From assembly GCF_014649815.1 (NCBI RefSeq), contig NZ_BMTT01000002.1, positions 496,001-560,000 of the forward strand: a DNA stretch of 64,000 bases, written 5' to 3'. Below, in pieces: positions 16,881-26,387 of the stretch. Below the pieces are notes generated by a model, which saw only the letters and a list, made by a program, of their open reading frames with translations, searched no databases and was not told the DNA's origin. Within the stretch, counting starts at the first letter, position 1; every line of letters begins with the position of its first letter. The translations under genes and the position numbers were made by a program. This DNA comes from Streptomyces mutabilis (lineage in GTDB: Bacteria > Actinomycetota > Actinomycetes > Streptomycetales > Streptomycetaceae).

Positions 16881-18020
16881 TCAGCCGAGCGGCTGGTTGA
16901 GGTGGGGGTCGGCGGCCACCTTGCGCAGACTGGCCCACGCACGGTCGCCCGCGACGGCGAGATTGCAGTGCGGTCCCGGGTCGCGGTAGTTCCACTGGAG
17001 GGCCGCCTTGACGCCCTCCAGGTCCTTGAGCACCGCCGGCACCTGCGCGTACCAGTCCGCCTGCCGGCCCGGACGCTTCGGGTCGGACGCGCTGCCGAAC
17101 TCCGACAGCATCAGGGGCTTGTCGTCGGAGATGTTGGCGCGGATCCAGTCGTGGGTGGCGTACTGGGTCCGGGCGAAACTCAGCCAGTCCGTCTTGTGGC
17201 AGAGGTAGTAGTTGTACTGGTTGTAGCCGATCCAGTCGACGTACTCGTCCCCCGGGTACATCTTCTCGAACAGGTCGGCGTGGTCCAGGTAGCCCGTGAT
17301 GATCCAGGTCCACACGACGTTGTCGACCCCCAGCTCACGGAAGCGGTCGTGGATGTGCCGGTAGGCCCGGACGTAGTCGGCCGGGGTGCCGTTGTCGGGG
17401 GTGCGGGTGTCCATCTCCAGGTCGAAGGAGAGGAACACCTTCTTCCCCGTGCGCTCCCCGTAGTCCTTGATGCGTCGTGCCTGGACGTCGATCACGGAGT
17501 CGTCCAGGTCACCGGCGGCGATCTGTGCCCAGGTCGGCTGCTGCTCCTTCGTTCCGCCCCACCACTTGCTCTCCCAGGACAGCAGCAGCATGCGGTCCTC
17601 ACCGACGCGCTGCTCCTGCTCGGTGAGGAGCTGGCCCTCCAGGCGGGTGTCCGTGACCGCGGACATGTCGTGGTACGTGTACACGATGTCGAGCCTGCGG
17701 CCGACGTTCTCCTCGTAGGCGTGGACCTTCTCGGCCAGGTCGCTCTTGTCGTGCGGCACGAAGGCGCCGAACCACGCTCCGCAGGGCGGTTCGAGGAGTT
17801 CGGTGGGGCGGCACTTCGGATCGTCGGCCGGGTCGGCCGGGCCGGAGGCGTCGCGCAGGGCGAGCACCGCGACCAGGGCCGCGCAGGTGGCCGCGACGGA
17901 GGTGATCAGCAGTCGGCGCCGGCCCCGACCCCCGCTGTTCCCGGGGGCCTTGGGCCGGCGGTGCTGTCCGGTCGTCGTCGAGTCCCCGGGCGTACGGCGC
18001 GCGGGACGGGCGAACCTCAC
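16881..18020 (-). CDS. Membrane-anchored GH26-like glycoside hydrolase
   Basis: 379 residues: a basic cytoplasmic leader, a membrane segment at about 36-55, and an extracytoplasmic TIM-barrel-like domain. The domain resembles GH26 endo-mannanase-type modules: GAWFGAFVPHD at the start, LSFDLEMDTRTPDNGTPADYV with the likely acid/base Glu, WIGYNQYNYY, and PLMLSEFGSASD with the likely nucleophile Glu. The GTG start overlaps the stop of the upstream membrane gene (GTGA). Placement in a glycan operon suggests trimming or release of the polymer; substrate is inferred. Confidence 0.75.
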   Translation of the reverse strand: MRFARPARRTPGDSTTTGQHRRPKAPGNSGGRGRRRLLITSVAATCAALVAVLALRDASGPADPADDPKCRPTELLEPPCGAWFGAFVPHDKSDLAEKVHAYEENVGRRLDIVYTYHDMSAVTDTRLEGQLLTEQEQRVGEDRMLLLSWESKWWGGTKEQQPTWAQIAAGDLDDSVIDVQARRIKDYGERTGKKVFLSFDLEMDTRTPDNGTPADYVRAYRHIHDRFRELGVDNVVWTWIITGYLDHADLFEKMYPGDEYVDWIGYNQYNYYLCHKTDWLSFARTQYATHDWIRANISDDKPLMLSEFGSASDPKRPGRQADWYAQVPAVLKDLEGVKAALQWNYRDPGPHCNLAVAGDRAWASLRKVAADPHLNQPLG

Positions 18021-18508
18021 AGAGTGGAACCCTTCCGTGTCCTCGGCGCCGCTCCCGGCGCCGTCCTGGGCGTCGGGGAGGCACGCAGGCGCGGGCAGAA
18101 CGCGGCCAGCGTGGTCAGCAGGGTGAGCGTCAGCAGGACACGGTCCCCGCTGAGGGTTTGCGCGGCTATCAGCACCGTGGCGACGAGCATCGCGGCGCCG
18201 ACGCTGAGCAGGACGGCCAGCATCAGCCGTTCCAGCAGGTCGGAGTGGCGTTCGAAGCGGGCGTCCCGGCATTCGACGGGGCCCTCCGCGCGGCGGGCCC
18301 GCAGCGCCGGGCCGCAGATCCCGACCAGGGCCGCGCCCGGACCGACGGCCAGGAAGGCGGCGACCGCCGCGCCGCGCAACGGCGAGCCGCCGGGCAGGGC
18401 GAGTGCGGCGAGCGCCAGCCAGCCGCCGAACGGGGGCAGCATGCGGATCACGAGGTCCTGCGGTGTCATGCCGTTCCGCTGCGTCATGGCCCTCTTCTCT
18501 CGTGTCAT
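18017..18508 (-). CDS. Small integral membrane protein of glycan operon
   Basis: 163 residues with about four hydrophobic stretches (around 22-40, 43-60, 100-122 and 128-145) and Arg-rich loops. I do not recognise a domain. The start is either ATG 18508 or ATG 18487. It is sandwiched between the GT39-like gene (17 bases upstream) and the GH26-like gene (4-base overlap), so it is likely to serve as an accessory subunit of the same pathway. Confidence 0.65.
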   Translation of the reverse strand: MTREKRAMTQRNGMTPQDLVIRMLPPFGGWLALAALALPGGSPLRGAAVAAFLAVGPGAALVGICGPALRARRAEGPVECRDARFERHSDLLERLMLAVLLSVGAAMLVATVLIAAQTLSGDRVLLTLTLLTTLAAFCPRLRASPTPRTAPGAAPRTRKGSTL

Positions 18509-18525
18509 CTTCTGGCCCGCCCTCC

Positions 18526-20838
18526 TCAGCTCGCCGGTCTCAGGATGTAGAGCACGCCGGCGTCGTTCTCGGCGACCAGTTGGAACCGGGGTGACGACGC
18601 GACGGACCTGCGGATGCGGTCCAACTGGGTCTTGTCCAGATGGCCGTTCATCTCCGAGTTGGCCACCTGTCCCTGCGTGAGCAGGAAGTAGGCACGGGCC
18701 GGCGCCTCCACGGCGGCCATGTCGCGGGCCAGGACGGCGGCAGGATCGCGGACGATCTCGTCGACGTGGCGCCGGTCGTCGTCGAGGAACCAGTAGTGGT
18801 CGACCCTCCAGTACTGCTCGTAGGCGAGCGGGTAGTTCCGGTTGGCGGCGACCACCATGGAGTCGTCGGGCGCCTGGCCGAAGAGCTGCTCGACGAGGGC
18901 GACCTCCTGGGGCGGGAAGTAGTTGACGCGGTCCTTGCCGGAGTAGCTCGGCACGAACGCCAGGGTCCCGGCGAGCAGCACGAGCAACGGCAACCACACG
19001 CCGTACCGCAGCGGGGGCAGCGAGGGCAGTGGGATGCGCCGCCGCCGTGCGGAGGTGGCCGGAGAGGGGTCCGCGGTCCTACGCGCCCTGGCGTCGGCGG
19101 CCAGCGTGCGAACCTCGGGCAGCAGCGCGGCAGCGGCGAAGAAGGCGGCGCCGGGCATCATGAACATCAGTACCCGGAAGATCATCTCGCTGCCGTAGCT
19201 GCTCGCCACGAACATCGGCAACGGCGCCGCCGCGACCAGCAGCAAGGGCAGCGCCCGGTGCCGCAGCACCCGTTGGCGCAGCACGCCGGCCAGCGCCAGC
19301 AGCAGTACCGAACCCGACAGCAACCGGGCCGCCCAGGAGGTCGCCACCGCACCGGTGCCCGTGGGCGTCGCTCCGTACCCTGTTTCGACGTTGGCGCCGA
19401 CGTCACCGACGGACCGGATCATCTCCGGCAGCGCGGCGGACAGGAAGGGCAGCGCGGCCGTGAAGCACCAGGCCAGGAAGATCACGACCGTGGTGACCAC
19501 CGGGACCCAGTCCCGGTGGCGGCGGGTGAGGGCCAGGGCGGCGAGCGTGACGACGAGCATGCCGGGCGTGAGCTGGTGCGAGACGACGATGGCGGTGACC
19601 AGCACGCTGAGCAGGACGGTCCACACGGCCTGCCCCTGCCTGCCGCGCCGCCCGTCCGAGCGGCCGTAGCGGCGCAGCACGACCGCGATGACGCCCAGGT
19701 GCAGGGCGAAGGCGACGGACTGCGGGGAGAAGTAGTCCTGGCCGACCCAGTTGCCGACGCAGAACAGCCACACGGCGGTCCAGACAAGCCGTCGGTCCTC
19801 GGTGTAGGTCCGGTAGATCAGCAGCAGCGGGAGCAGCAGCAGGACGCTGGAGACCAGGGGCCACCAAGCCATGTACATGGCGGCGTTGTCCACGCCCAGC
19901 AGCCGCACCAGCGCGGCCTGGGCGGCGAAGAAGCCCGGCCACTGGTCGTAGACGGCCATGTCGCCGAGCTGGTCCGCGCTCTGGAGGCCGCCGGACGTCA
20001 GCAGGTGGTCGATGACGGCGTCGTGCTTCCACGCCCACGCGTACAGCGGGGTCGGGTAGAGCAGGGCCTGGGTGGCCCGCTCCATCACCAGCAGGCCCAG
20101 GACGTACGCGAACGACCACACGCCCGGGCGGCGCGGGTCGCGGACCGTGAACCAGAAACCGGCGGTCAGCACGACGAGGCCGGCCCAGAAGGTGGGGTGC
20201 AGGGCGCTGACGAGGCCGAAGTCGTCCAGGGCGGACACGTCGGTGTGCCGTATCGCGTAGCCCCACAGCGCGAGCGCGACGAGCAGGGGCAGGGCCGGCC
20301 AGGCGGCGGCCGCGCGGGCCGGCCAGGCGGCGGGGGTGAGGTCGGACAGATCCGTCACGGGCGGCTCGGTGGCGGAGCCGGAGGGCTCCGGGACAGGGGC
20401 TCGGTGGGCGCGTGCGGGGTCCCGGTCCCGGGGGGTGGACTCCCGGGCGGCGGACTCCCGCCCCGGCCGGGCGGACACCTCCTGCGAGGTCCTGGTGGCC
20501 GTCTCCTGCGAGGCGCGGGGGGACGCCGTCGCTTCGTGGGCGTGTGCGTGACCGCGCTCGCGCCGATGTCCCTCCTCGTGCTCTTCCTTGTGATCTTCCT
20601 CGTGCTCGGACATGGTGGCGGTGGTCCCCGTCGCCCCGGCCGCTCCGGCCGTTCCTGTGGTCCTCTTGGTCCCAGCCGTCCCAGCCGTCCCGGTCGTCCC
20701 GGTCGTCCCGGTCGTCCCGGTCGCCTCCGACTCCTCCGAGTGCGTCGTCTCGGGCTTCCTGTTCGACGCGTCCGGGTTTTCCTGCCCGGGCACGGGCTCT
20801 GGTACGGATCTCTCCCGTGGAGTTGCTGGCGGACGCAC
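18526..20838 (-). CDS. Polytopic membrane protein, GT39-like
   Basis: 770 residues. The first 165 residues are low complexity: a Gly/Thr/Ala-rich stretch and then a Glu/His-rich stretch. About a dozen membrane helices follow, then a soluble C-terminal domain of about 130 residues with a DDSMVVAANRNYPLAYEQYWRV-type segment. The overall layout resembles membrane glycosyltransferases that use polyprenyl-phosphate sugars (GT39/GT-C), but I cannot point to a certain catalytic Asp motif. GTG 20838 has GGGGGA upstream. Operon position after the flippase supports a role in sugar transfer outside the membrane. Confidence 0.65.
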   Translation of the reverse strand: MRPPATPRERSVPEPVPGQENPDASNRKPETTHSEESEATGTTGTTGTTGTAGTAGTKRTTGTAGAAGATGTTATMSEHEEDHKEEHEEGHRRERGHAHAHEATASPRASQETATRTSQEVSARPGRESAARESTPRDRDPARAHRAPVPEPSGSATEPPVTDLSDLTPAAWPARAAAAWPALPLLVALALWGYAIRHTDVSALDDFGLVSALHPTFWAGLVVLTAGFWFTVRDPRRPGVWSFAYVLGLLVMERATQALLYPTPLYAWAWKHDAVIDHLLTSGGLQSADQLGDMAVYDQWPGFFAAQAALVRLLGVDNAAMYMAWWPLVSSVLLLLPLLLIYRTYTEDRRLVWTAVWLFCVGNWVGQDYFSPQSVAFALHLGVIAVVLRRYGRSDGRRGRQGQAVWTVLLSVLVTAIVVSHQLTPGMLVVTLAALALTRRHRDWVPVVTTVVIFLAWCFTAALPFLSAALPEMIRSVGDVGANVETGYGATPTGTGAVATSWAARLLSGSVLLLALAGVLRQRVLRHRALPLLLVAAAPLPMFVASSYGSEMIFRVLMFMMPGAAFFAAAALLPEVRTLAADARARRTADPSPATSARRRRIPLPSLPPLRYGVWLPLLVLLAGTLAFVPSYSGKDRVNYFPPQEVALVEQLFGQAPDDSMVVAANRNYPLAYEQYWRVDHYWFLDDDRRHVDEIVRDPAAVLARDMAAVEAPARAYFLLTQGQVANSEMNGHLDKTQLDRIRRSVASSPRFQLVAENDAGVLYILRPAS

Positions 20839-20874
20839 GACGGTTCCCCCTAGGCGATTCGGCTCTGTGCTTGA

Positions 20875-23466
20875 TCAGTCCCTGGACATGCTGTTCGGTC
20901 TGGTGTGGTGCGGGGGCTGTGTCGTTGTCGTGTCCGTCGTGAGGGCGGGGCGGCGCAGCGACAGGAGCGGGACGGCCAGGACGAGCAGCAGGAGGAGCTG
21001 CGGCGCGAGAGGCGCGAGCTCCGCGCGCCAGACCCAGCCCCCCACCGCGGCGAGATACACGACCCCCCAGCGCCCCTGCCACGACAGCCGGCCACCCGCC
21101 TTCGCGAGCAGCAGCCACAGCGGTACGAGACACAGCAACTGCAGGACGAGCGGCGCCCAGCGCAGCAGCGGGCCGGACCCGTCGAGCCCTGCCGCTTCCG
21201 CCAGAAAACCGGCCGTCTCGGTATAGAACGCCCCACCGACCGCCTCCGGTTCCCGGCCGAGGGCGACGGGTGCCGCGTACAGGGTGAGTACGGCGGTACC
21301 CAGCGCGGTGCCGGGCAGCCACGGGTCGGTCGCGACGCACAACGTCACGGACGCCACGAACACCACGAGCAGCAGGGCCCCGGCGACGAGGGCCGACAGG
21401 GGCAGTTCCCGCAGCAGCTCCCGTCCGGTGAGCTCGGCCTCCGTCACGCCGGCGCCCAGCCACGGCAGTTCACGCGACGCGACCAGGAGGATGACGGTGG
21501 CGATGCCGAGGAGGAGCCACAGTACGGGGCGCAGGAGCCGCTCCGGGATCGGCCCGATCCCGCCGTCGCCCTCGTCGTCGCCGAAGTCGGTGACGGACTC
21601 CCCGAACTCGGAGCGGGACCCGGCCTCGGGGACAGGGGTGGCGACCGGACCGGGGTCCACCTCGAAGTCCGAGTGCCCGTCGAGGTCCGAGCGCGCGTCG
21701 AGGTCCGAGTGCACGTCGTTCGCGTCGGACTTCGCGCCCCGGCCGGACACGGCCGGACGCTCGGTGCCGACCGCGGAAGCGGCATCGCCCTCGGTCGCGG
21801 GCTCTGTGCCAGGCGCGGACGCGGCATCGGCGTCCGGCGCGGACACGGCTCCGGTGTCAGGATCCCGTGGCCGCCGGACGATCACCGCGAGGGCGTCCGC
21901 CTCCAGGGCCTCCCGCTCGTAGCCGGGTCGCCCTATGAACAGGGCGACCGTGTCCTCGCGTGCCGCCTCGTCGGTCTGTCCGTGCTCGTACGCCGCCCGC
22001 CGCGCCCAGCTCGTGCCGTACCCGGCGGTGGCGTTCAACCGGGCCCAGCGGGTGCCGTACGAGGTACCGGGACCCGGATCCCGGCCGCCATGCAGTCCGG
22101 CCCCTCCGTGAACGGCGCCCGGTCCGTCGGCCCCTCCGGAACGACGCCCGCCCCCGTCGCCGCCCCGCAGGACGGCACGCAGTCCGGGCGCGCAGCCGAG
22201 GGCGACCACGGTCATGCTGCCCAGCACCGCCCACCCGGCGCCCGCGATCCCGGCCGGCGTGAACAGCATCGCCGCGCTGCCCAGCACCAGGACACACATG
22301 GTGCCCTGCACGGCGGCGAGCATCCCGGTACGTCCCTGGACGCGCAGCACGCCGATGTACAGCTCCACCACGATGCGCGGCAGGGCCCCTACGGCGAGCA
22401 GCCGCAGCACCGTGGAGCCGTGCTCGGCGTAGCCCTTGTCGAAGGGCGCGAGGATCTGCGGGGCGAAGGCGACCAGGAAGAGGACGACCGGCACCAGCAG
22501 CAGCGTCATGCGGCGCAGCGCTCCGCGGACACCGTCGGCGAGGCGGCGCGGGTCGTGCGAGGCGTGTGCGGTGAGGGAAGAGGCCATGTTGATGGCCATG
22601 AACTCCATCGTGCCGCCGACGGTGTAGGCCACGTAGAAGTAGCCGTTCTCCGCGGCACTGAAGTTGACCGCGACCATCACCGGCAGCAGGTTGATCATCG
22701 CCAGGCTGAACAGCGCGCCCAGCGAGTCACCGGCCAGGAACCGGCCCATCTCGCGGACCTCGGGCGGCTGCACGTCGTGGTCGGCGGCGGCCTGGCGCGG
22801 GATGAGCCGGCGGAAGATCAGCCAGCCGAGCGGCAGGGTGGAGAAGGCGATGGCCACGGCCCAGGACACGAAGATGCCGAGCACCGGCAGCGTGGTGGCG
22901 AAGGCGGCGAGCAGGATCAGCTTCCCGACCGAGAACACGGCGTTCCCGGCGGGCACCCACTCCGCCTTGCGAAGCCCGGTCAGCACACCGTCCTGGAGGG
23001 TGAGCAGCGCCCAGGCCACGCAGGCCGCGACGAACAGGGCACCTGCCTCCGCGGTGCCCAGCGGAGCGTACGAGGCGCCCCACAGGTCGAGGGTGAGCAG
23101 GAAGACGACCGCGGCCAGGGCGACGACCACGGAACTGGCCGCGTACGCGCGCCACACCAGTGGCCCGGTCGCACGTCCGGCCCGCGGCACGAAACGGACG
23201 ACGGCGCCGATCATCGTGGTCGCCGTGATGCTGGCGAGCAGCCTCATCGCGGCGATGGCGGCGGAGCCCTGGCCGACCGCCTCCTCCGAGTAGTAGCGGG
23301 CGGCCACCAGCCAGAAGCCCAGGCCGAGCACGGCGGAGACGCCGGTGCTGAGCATGAGGAAGTAGGCGTTCTTGAAGAGCGAGTCGCCGCTGTGCCCGCT
23401 CCCGGACGGCGTCGGCCCGCCACCCGAGGGTGCCGCGGCCGTCTCGTGCACCTGGGTCTCAGCCAC
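20875..23466 (-). CDS. Wzx-like polysaccharide flippase with large C-terminal extension
   Basis: 863 residues, almost twice the usual flippase length. Residues about 28-430 form a MOP-superfamily (oligosaccharide flippase) domain with about 12-14 helices, starting FKNAYFLMLSTGVSAVLGLGFWL. Then comes a long hydrophilic linker (about 430-630) with acidic repeats such as SDLDARSDLDGHSDF. Finally there are about seven further helices. The role of the C-terminal half is unknown. It overlaps the aminotransferase gene by 8 bases. Expected function: moving lipid-linked glycan units across the membrane. Confidence 0.8.
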   Translation of the reverse strand: MAETQVHETAAAPSGGGPTPSGSGHSGDSLFKNAYFLMLSTGVSAVLGLGFWLVAARYYSEEAVGQGSAAIAAMRLLASITATTMIGAVVRFVPRAGRATGPLVWRAYAASSVVVALAAVVFLLTLDLWGASYAPLGTAEAGALFVAACVAWALLTLQDGVLTGLRKAEWVPAGNAVFSVGKLILLAAFATTLPVLGIFVSWAVAIAFSTLPLGWLIFRRLIPRQAAADHDVQPPEVREMGRFLAGDSLGALFSLAMINLLPVMVAVNFSAAENGYFYVAYTVGGTMEFMAINMASSLTAHASHDPRRLADGVRGALRRMTLLLVPVVLFLVAFAPQILAPFDKGYAEHGSTVLRLLAVGALPRIVVELYIGVLRVQGRTGMLAAVQGTMCVLVLGSAAMLFTPAGIAGAGWAVLGSMTVVALGCAPGLRAVLRGGDGGGRRSGGADGPGAVHGGAGLHGGRDPGPGTSYGTRWARLNATAGYGTSWARRAAYEHGQTDEAAREDTVALFIGRPGYEREALEADALAVIVRRPRDPDTGAVSAPDADAASAPGTEPATEGDAASAVGTERPAVSGRGAKSDANDVHSDLDARSDLDGHSDFEVDPGPVATPVPEAGSRSEFGESVTDFGDDEGDGGIGPIPERLLRPVLWLLLGIATVILLVASRELPWLGAGVTEAELTGRELLRELPLSALVAGALLLVVFVASVTLCVATDPWLPGTALGTAVLTLYAAPVALGREPEAVGGAFYTETAGFLAEAAGLDGSGPLLRWAPLVLQLLCLVPLWLLLAKAGGRLSWQGRWGVVYLAAVGGWVWRAELAPLAPQLLLLLVLAVPLLSLRRPALTTDTTTTQPPHHTRPNSMSRD

Positions 23467-24700
23467 CGGTGGGCCCCAGCCCTTCCGGTACCTCGGCCGG
23501 CCCCACTCCGGACTCCTCCAGCGCCGCGATCACCGAACGGGCCCGCAGCGGGTCCACGGGCAGCGCGTGCCGCGCGAACCAGCGCGCGCCCTCGGGCGAC
23601 GGGGACGGATCGGTGAAGGCCGCACCCGCGTAGTCGTCCAGCGGCGGGTCGTAGAGGTAGCCGACGACGATGCCGTGCCGGGCCACCGCCCGGGCCGCCG
23701 CGTCCCGGTCCGCCACGAGCAGCGGCACTCGGAACAACGGCTGTACGGCCGCTCGCGGTTGCCCGTCCGCCGGATGTCCCCAGCGCGTCGACAGCAGCAG
23801 CTCCGTCCCCGAGCGGCAGGCCGCGAGGACGTCGTCCAGCCGGTCGAGTCGCCGCCCGATGCGCCCGAGCCGGAACCGGCCGGCCCGCAACCGGTAGTCG
23901 TGCATGTCGACGCGGACCCAGGGGTCGTGAGCGTCCAGGTCGGGAGCCGAGGCGACCGCGCGGGCCAGCTCGTCCGGACGCAGCGGCATCCGGATCTCCT
24001 CGCGTTCCATCAGCCCCAGCAGTCGCATCGTGGCCCAGGCGGCCCGCCGCAACCGCAGTCCGCGTACGGCGGCTTCGGCGTACGGCCGTACGGCGTAGGC
24101 GAGTTCGGCCGTCGTACGGCGTGGCAGCAGCAGGTCGTCACAGGCTTTCTCCAGCGCCTCGCGCAGCCCCGGGTCGGCGACCGCCAGGACGCCTCCGGCC
24201 TTGGCGCCGACGTGCTTGGACAGGCTGAAAACGGAGGCGTCGCCCCAGGCCCCGACCGGCCGTCCGCCGACCTCGCTGCCGATGGCGTGCGCGGCGTCCT
24301 CGAACAGCGGGATGCCCGACGCGTCACAGCGGGCCCGCAGTCCGGGTGCCGGGTCCGGATTCCCGTACAGGTTCGTCGTCAGTACGGCGGACAGTGAACC
24401 CCACACGTCCTCGGGCACGGCATCGACGTCGATGGAGGCGTCCGACGGGTTCAACGGCGCCTGCACCGGCCGCAGTCCGGCCGCGAGCACGACGAAGAAG
24501 ATGACGTCGTCGTTGACCGGCGACATCAGCACCCGGCCGCCCGGCGGGCACCAGTGACGCAGTGCCGCGTACAGCCCGAAACGGCACGACGGCACGTACA
24601 CGCATTCCCGGCCGAGTCGGGCGCGCATGGTCTCTTCCAGCCGCTTCCTCGGCTGCGAACCATCCCGCACCGAACCCGGACCGGCCTCCCCAATGGCCAT
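23459..24700 (-). CDS. DegT/DnrJ/EryC1/StrS aminotransferase
   Basis: 413-residue PLP enzyme. The cofactor Asp is D135 in FEDAAHA, and the Schiff-base Lys is K162 in SLSKHVGAKAGG. RVLMSPVNDD and TTNLYGNPDP are also typical of the fold. These enzymes make amino sugars by amination of keto-sugar nucleotides. ATG 24700 is chosen for the GGGGGG run 4-9 bases upstream. First gene of the left arm of the glycan cluster; it implies that an amino sugar, perhaps the later target of the deacetylase or acyltransferase, is part of the product. The substrate's keto-sugar synthase is not in the window. Confidence 0.88.
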   Translation of the reverse strand: MAIGEAGPGSVRDGSQPRKRLEETMRARLGRECVYVPSCRFGLYAALRHWCPPGGRVLMSPVNDDVIFFVVLAAGLRPVQAPLNPSDASIDVDAVPEDVWGSLSAVLTTNLYGNPDPAPGLRARCDASGIPLFEDAAHAIGSEVGGRPVGAWGDASVFSLSKHVGAKAGGVLAVADPGLREALEKACDDLLLPRRTTAELAYAVRPYAEAAVRGLRLRRAAWATMRLLGLMEREEIRMPLRPDELARAVASAPDLDAHDPWVRVDMHDYRLRAGRFRLGRIGRRLDRLDDVLAACRSGTELLLSTRWGHPADGQPRAAVQPLFRVPLLVADRDAAARAVARHGIVVGYLYDPPLDDYAGAAFTDPSPSPEGARWFARHALPVDPLRARSVIAALEESGVGPAEVPEGLGPTGG

Positions 24701-25107
24701 CCGCCCCCCTGATGTGCCGTCGAAAGCCCCCTCCCCGAGGCCTTCCGGCACCCGCCCAGAGTCACCCCGTTCGCACCGCTCCGTCAAGATTGCGTACCGG
24801 CCTGTGGACAACTTCCCGCACTCAAACGGAAGCGGAGCGCAACACTTCCCCGCGTTCACGCGGGCGTGCGCCGACTGCCGAGGCACCGCCGCACCGGCCA
24901 CTCCCGCCGTCTCCCGCACCGGCCTTTGGACCACTCCCCGCACGTCAGCACACCTGCGCACGCTCCCCCACGCCACGCACCGCTCCCTCCCGACACACTG
25001 CCCAAGACCGGTATGTCACCCGTAACGTGTGGCCCGACCAGAACCACGTGGCACACACACGCGCGCGCACGGCGCACATGGCGAGCACGAAAGCGAGGCA
25101 GCACCCG
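24701..25107. other. Divergent promoter region, aminotransferase / fahA
   Basis: 407 bases with no convincing gene. It should hold promoters for the - strand glycan operon and for fahA on the + strand. CCCGCGTT/ACGCGGG makes a small hairpin near 24858. A DnaA-box-like TGTGGACAA lies at 24803-24811. Confidence 0.45.
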
Positions 25108-26340
25108 ATGCCCCCCTTCGATGTCCCCGAGGGCGACCCCTTCGGCCCGCACAACCTCCCGTACGGCGTGTTCTCGATCCCCGGCACGCAGGGCCGGACG
25201 GTGGGCGTCCGGCTCGGCGACCACGTCCTCGACGCCGGCGCGGCGGCCCACGCGCTCGGCTCGCCGTACGCCTCCCTGCTCGCGCGGCCCACCCTCAACC
25301 CGCTGCTGGCGGCCGGCCGCACCGCCTGGTCCGACGTACGGCGCGCCCTGACCGCCTGGGTGACCGTCCCCTCCCACCGCGAAACCCTCGAACCCCTCTT
25401 CCACTCCCTTTCGTCGGTGACCCTCCACCTGCCCTTCGAGGTCGCGGACTACGTCGACTTCTACGCCTCCGAGAACCACGCCCGGAACGTCGGCAGCATC
25501 TTCCGCCCCGACGCCGCCGACTCCCTCACCCCGAACTGGAAGCACCTCCCGATCGGTTACCACGGCCGCTCCGGCACGGTCGTGGTGTCCGGCACGGATG
25601 TCGTACGCCCGTGCGGGCAGCGCAAGGCCCCGACCGACACCGCTCCCGTCTTCGGCCCGTCCGTCCGCCTGGACATCGAGGCCGAGGTCGGCTTCGTGGT
25701 GGGCGTGCCGTCCGAGCCGGGCGACCCGGTGCCACTCGGCGACTTCCGCGAGCACGTCTTCGGGCTGTGCCTCCTCAACGACTGGTCCGCGCGGGACGTA
25801 CAGGCCTGGGAGTACGTCCCCCTCGGCCCGTTCCTCGGCAAGTCCTTCGCCACCTCGGTGTCGGCCTGGATCACGCCGCTGGACGCCCTGGAGGAGGCGC
25901 GGGTGGCGCCGCCGGAACGCACCCACGAGCTGCTGCCCTACCTCGACGACACGGCCCCGGAACAGGACGAACCCGGCGGCTACGACCTCCGGATCTCCGT
26001 CGCGATCAACGGCCACGTCGTCTCCGAGCCGCCGTTCTCCACCATGTACTGGACGGCCGCCCAGCAGCTGGCCCACATGACCGTCAACGGCGCTTCGCTG
26101 CGCACCGGCGACCTCTACGGCTCCGGCACGGTGAGCGGACCGGCCGAGCGGGAACGCGGGTCCCTGCTGGAGCTGACCTGGAACGGACGCGACCCGCTGG
26201 AACTCCCTGACGGCAGACGGACGTTCCTCGAGGACGGCGACGTGGTGACCCTGTCGGCCTGGGCGCCGGGGCCGGACGGCGTCCGGGTGGGGCTCGGCGA
26301 GGTGACCGGACGGATCGCGGGACCGCGGACCGGGCGGTAG
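25108..26340 (+). CDS. fahA: Fumarylacetoacetase
   Basis: 410 residues, the normal length of the family. The N-terminal SH3-like domain runs to about 115. The FAH core begins with DYVDFYASENHARNVGSIFR, then NWKHLPIGYHGRSGTVVVSG, IEAEVGFVVG, LNDWSARDVQAWEYVPLGPF and the FLGKSFATSVSAWI segment. The metal ligands D, E and E and the catalytic His in these motifs match mammalian FAH. It hydrolyses fumarylacetoacetate to fumarate and acetoacetate, the last step of tyrosine and phenylalanine breakdown. ATG 25108 has GAGG upstream; ATG 25078 is possible. No hgd or hpd gene lies next to it. Confidence 0.95.
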   Translation: MPPFDVPEGDPFGPHNLPYGVFSIPGTQGRTVGVRLGDHVLDAGAAAHALGSPYASLLARPTLNPLLAAGRTAWSDVRRALTAWVTVPSHRETLEPLFHSLSSVTLHLPFEVADYVDFYASENHARNVGSIFRPDAADSLTPNWKHLPIGYHGRSGTVVVSGTDVVRPCGQRKAPTDTAPVFGPSVRLDIEAEVGFVVGVPSEPGDPVPLGDFREHVFGLCLLNDWSARDVQAWEYVPLGPFLGKSFATSVSAWITPLDALEEARVAPPERTHELLPYLDDTAPEQDEPGGYDLRISVAINGHVVSEPPFSTMYWTAAQQLAHMTVNGASLRTGDLYGSGTVSGPAERERGSLLELTWNGRDPLELPDGRRTFLEDGDVVTLSAWAPGPDGVRVGLGEVTGRIAGPRTGR

Positions 26341-26387
26341 CACCCGGGCCGGTACTCGCGGGGGCGGTGCCCACGGGAGCGGCGCCC

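Noticed and set aside
13413-24700. Antibiotic biosynthesis cluster suggested by DegT aminotransferase and glycosyltransferase
   Set aside because: No polyketide, peptide or terpene core enzyme and no dTDP-sugar genes; the flippase and deacetylase favour a surface polymer.
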